Positions 4,899 to 5,133 of a stretch of 5,133 nucleotides of DNA are shown in pieces. The DNA comes from DATLYB01 sp964502525 (lineage in GTDB: Bacteria; Bacteroidota; Bacteroidia; Chitinophagales; CAIOSU01). Where the stretch lies: NCBI GenBank assembly GCA_964502525.1, contig CAZCXH010000234.1, positions 1-5,133 of the forward strand, in the 5' to 3' direction. The notes under the pieces are model-generated. The model searched no databases, was not told the DNA's origin, and saw only the letters and a list, made by a program, of their open reading frames with translations. Position 1 is the first letter of the stretch. Each line of letters starts with the position of its first letter. Position numbers and translations under genes: made by a program.

Positions 4899-5133
4899 TC
4901 GTATTGTACTCTCCTGATACAGCGAACATTGTAATCGCGGCTTCCTTTGTTGTAGAAAAATTTAACTTTATTGTGAGGCATAAAATGCACGTTCCAAGTA
5001 TTACCCTTGTCAAACTCCGTACTGCTGCAATAATCATACTGCTGGAAGTTACCAATGTTTTCAGCCATCTCGTGCATGCGGGCAGGGCAATCGCATCTAA
5101 ATTTTAAGAATCTTGAGAAGGTAGTCTCTGTCC
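4895..5133 (-). CDS. 3' end of a DUF1566/Lcl-C-type domain protein (partial)
   Basis: The frame is open from the right window edge (first complete codon at 5131) to TGA at 4897-4895, giving 78 residues of a larger protein; an internal ATG at 5077 should not be taken as the start. The end contains NIGNFQQYDYCSSTEFDKGN, then TWNVHF, and closes with NVRCIRRV. This SSTE...W...F...VRC(I/V)R pattern is the hallmark of the DUF1566/Lcl C-terminal domain and of the related Fibrobacter succinogenes major paralogous domain, both found in secreted and surface proteins. The Tyr-Trp usual before SSTE is Tyr-Cys here. The first 18 residues (TETTFSRFLKFRCDCPAR) fit the family less well and may show divergence or a further frame problem. 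The next gene overlaps by 4 nt, suggesting one transcript of cell-surface proteins. Family assignment is by motif memory. Confidence 0.65.
   Translation of the reverse strand, partial: TETTFSRFLKFRCDCPARMHEMAENIGNFQQYDYCSSTEFDKGNTWNVHFMPHNKVKFFYNKGSRDYNVRCIRRVQYE

Noticed and set aside
1..5133. tRNA, rRNA, CRISPR array, insertion sequence with transposase
   Set aside because: No tRNA-like cloverleaf, regularly spaced repeats or transposase ORF was seen on either strand.

Overview
The window looks like a Bacteroidota chromosome, probably from the Chitinophagales/Sphingobacteriales side. GyrB is of the short (about 650 aa) type without the large TOPRIM insert of E. coli. Candidate -7 promoter boxes of the Bacteroidota form TAnnTTTG lie upstream of three genes. 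A DUF4468-type secreted protein and small Cys-rich outer-membrane lipoproteins are also typical of the phylum. The assignment rests on recognition only; no database search was run.

Layout: (1) Positions 73-716 carry, on the minus strand, a secreted DUF4468-like protein and a possible 34-residue Cys-rich ORF whose GTG start overlaps its stop as GTGA. (2) Positions 717-1077 are a gene-free divergent region holding a long inverted repeat of a common dispersed type, a second hairpin, and promoter-like boxes for the two flanking genes. (3) Positions 1078-3042 encode complete DNA gyrase subunit B, the only housekeeping gene. (4) Positions 3043-3189 hold a long imperfect hairpin just after gyrB and a copy of a local dispersed repeat. 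(5) Positions 3190-3782, minus strand, form a two-gene VapBC-like toxin-antitoxin module: a 59-aa antitoxin and an overlapping 142-aa PIN-domain toxin. (6) Positions 3783-4117 are gene-free and contain two further diverged copies of the dispersed repeat plus two strong short hairpins, so the toxin-antitoxin module is bracketed by repeat copies. (7) Positions 4118-5133, minus strand, form a cluster of small surface-protein genes: the 3' end of a protein ending in a DUF1566/Lcl-C-like domain (it runs off the right edge), a 68-aa Cys-rich lipoprotein translationally coupled to it, and an EGF-like lipoprotein whose frame is broken by one apparent extra base.

The parts do not form one pathway. gyrB is core genome; the rest reads as accessory sequence around it (repeats, a toxin-antitoxin islet, decaying lipoprotein genes). 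I found no convincing new multi-gene system. The most unusual points are the repeat family bracketing the toxin-antitoxin module, the frame-disrupted EGF lipoprotein, and the small Cys-rich ORF.
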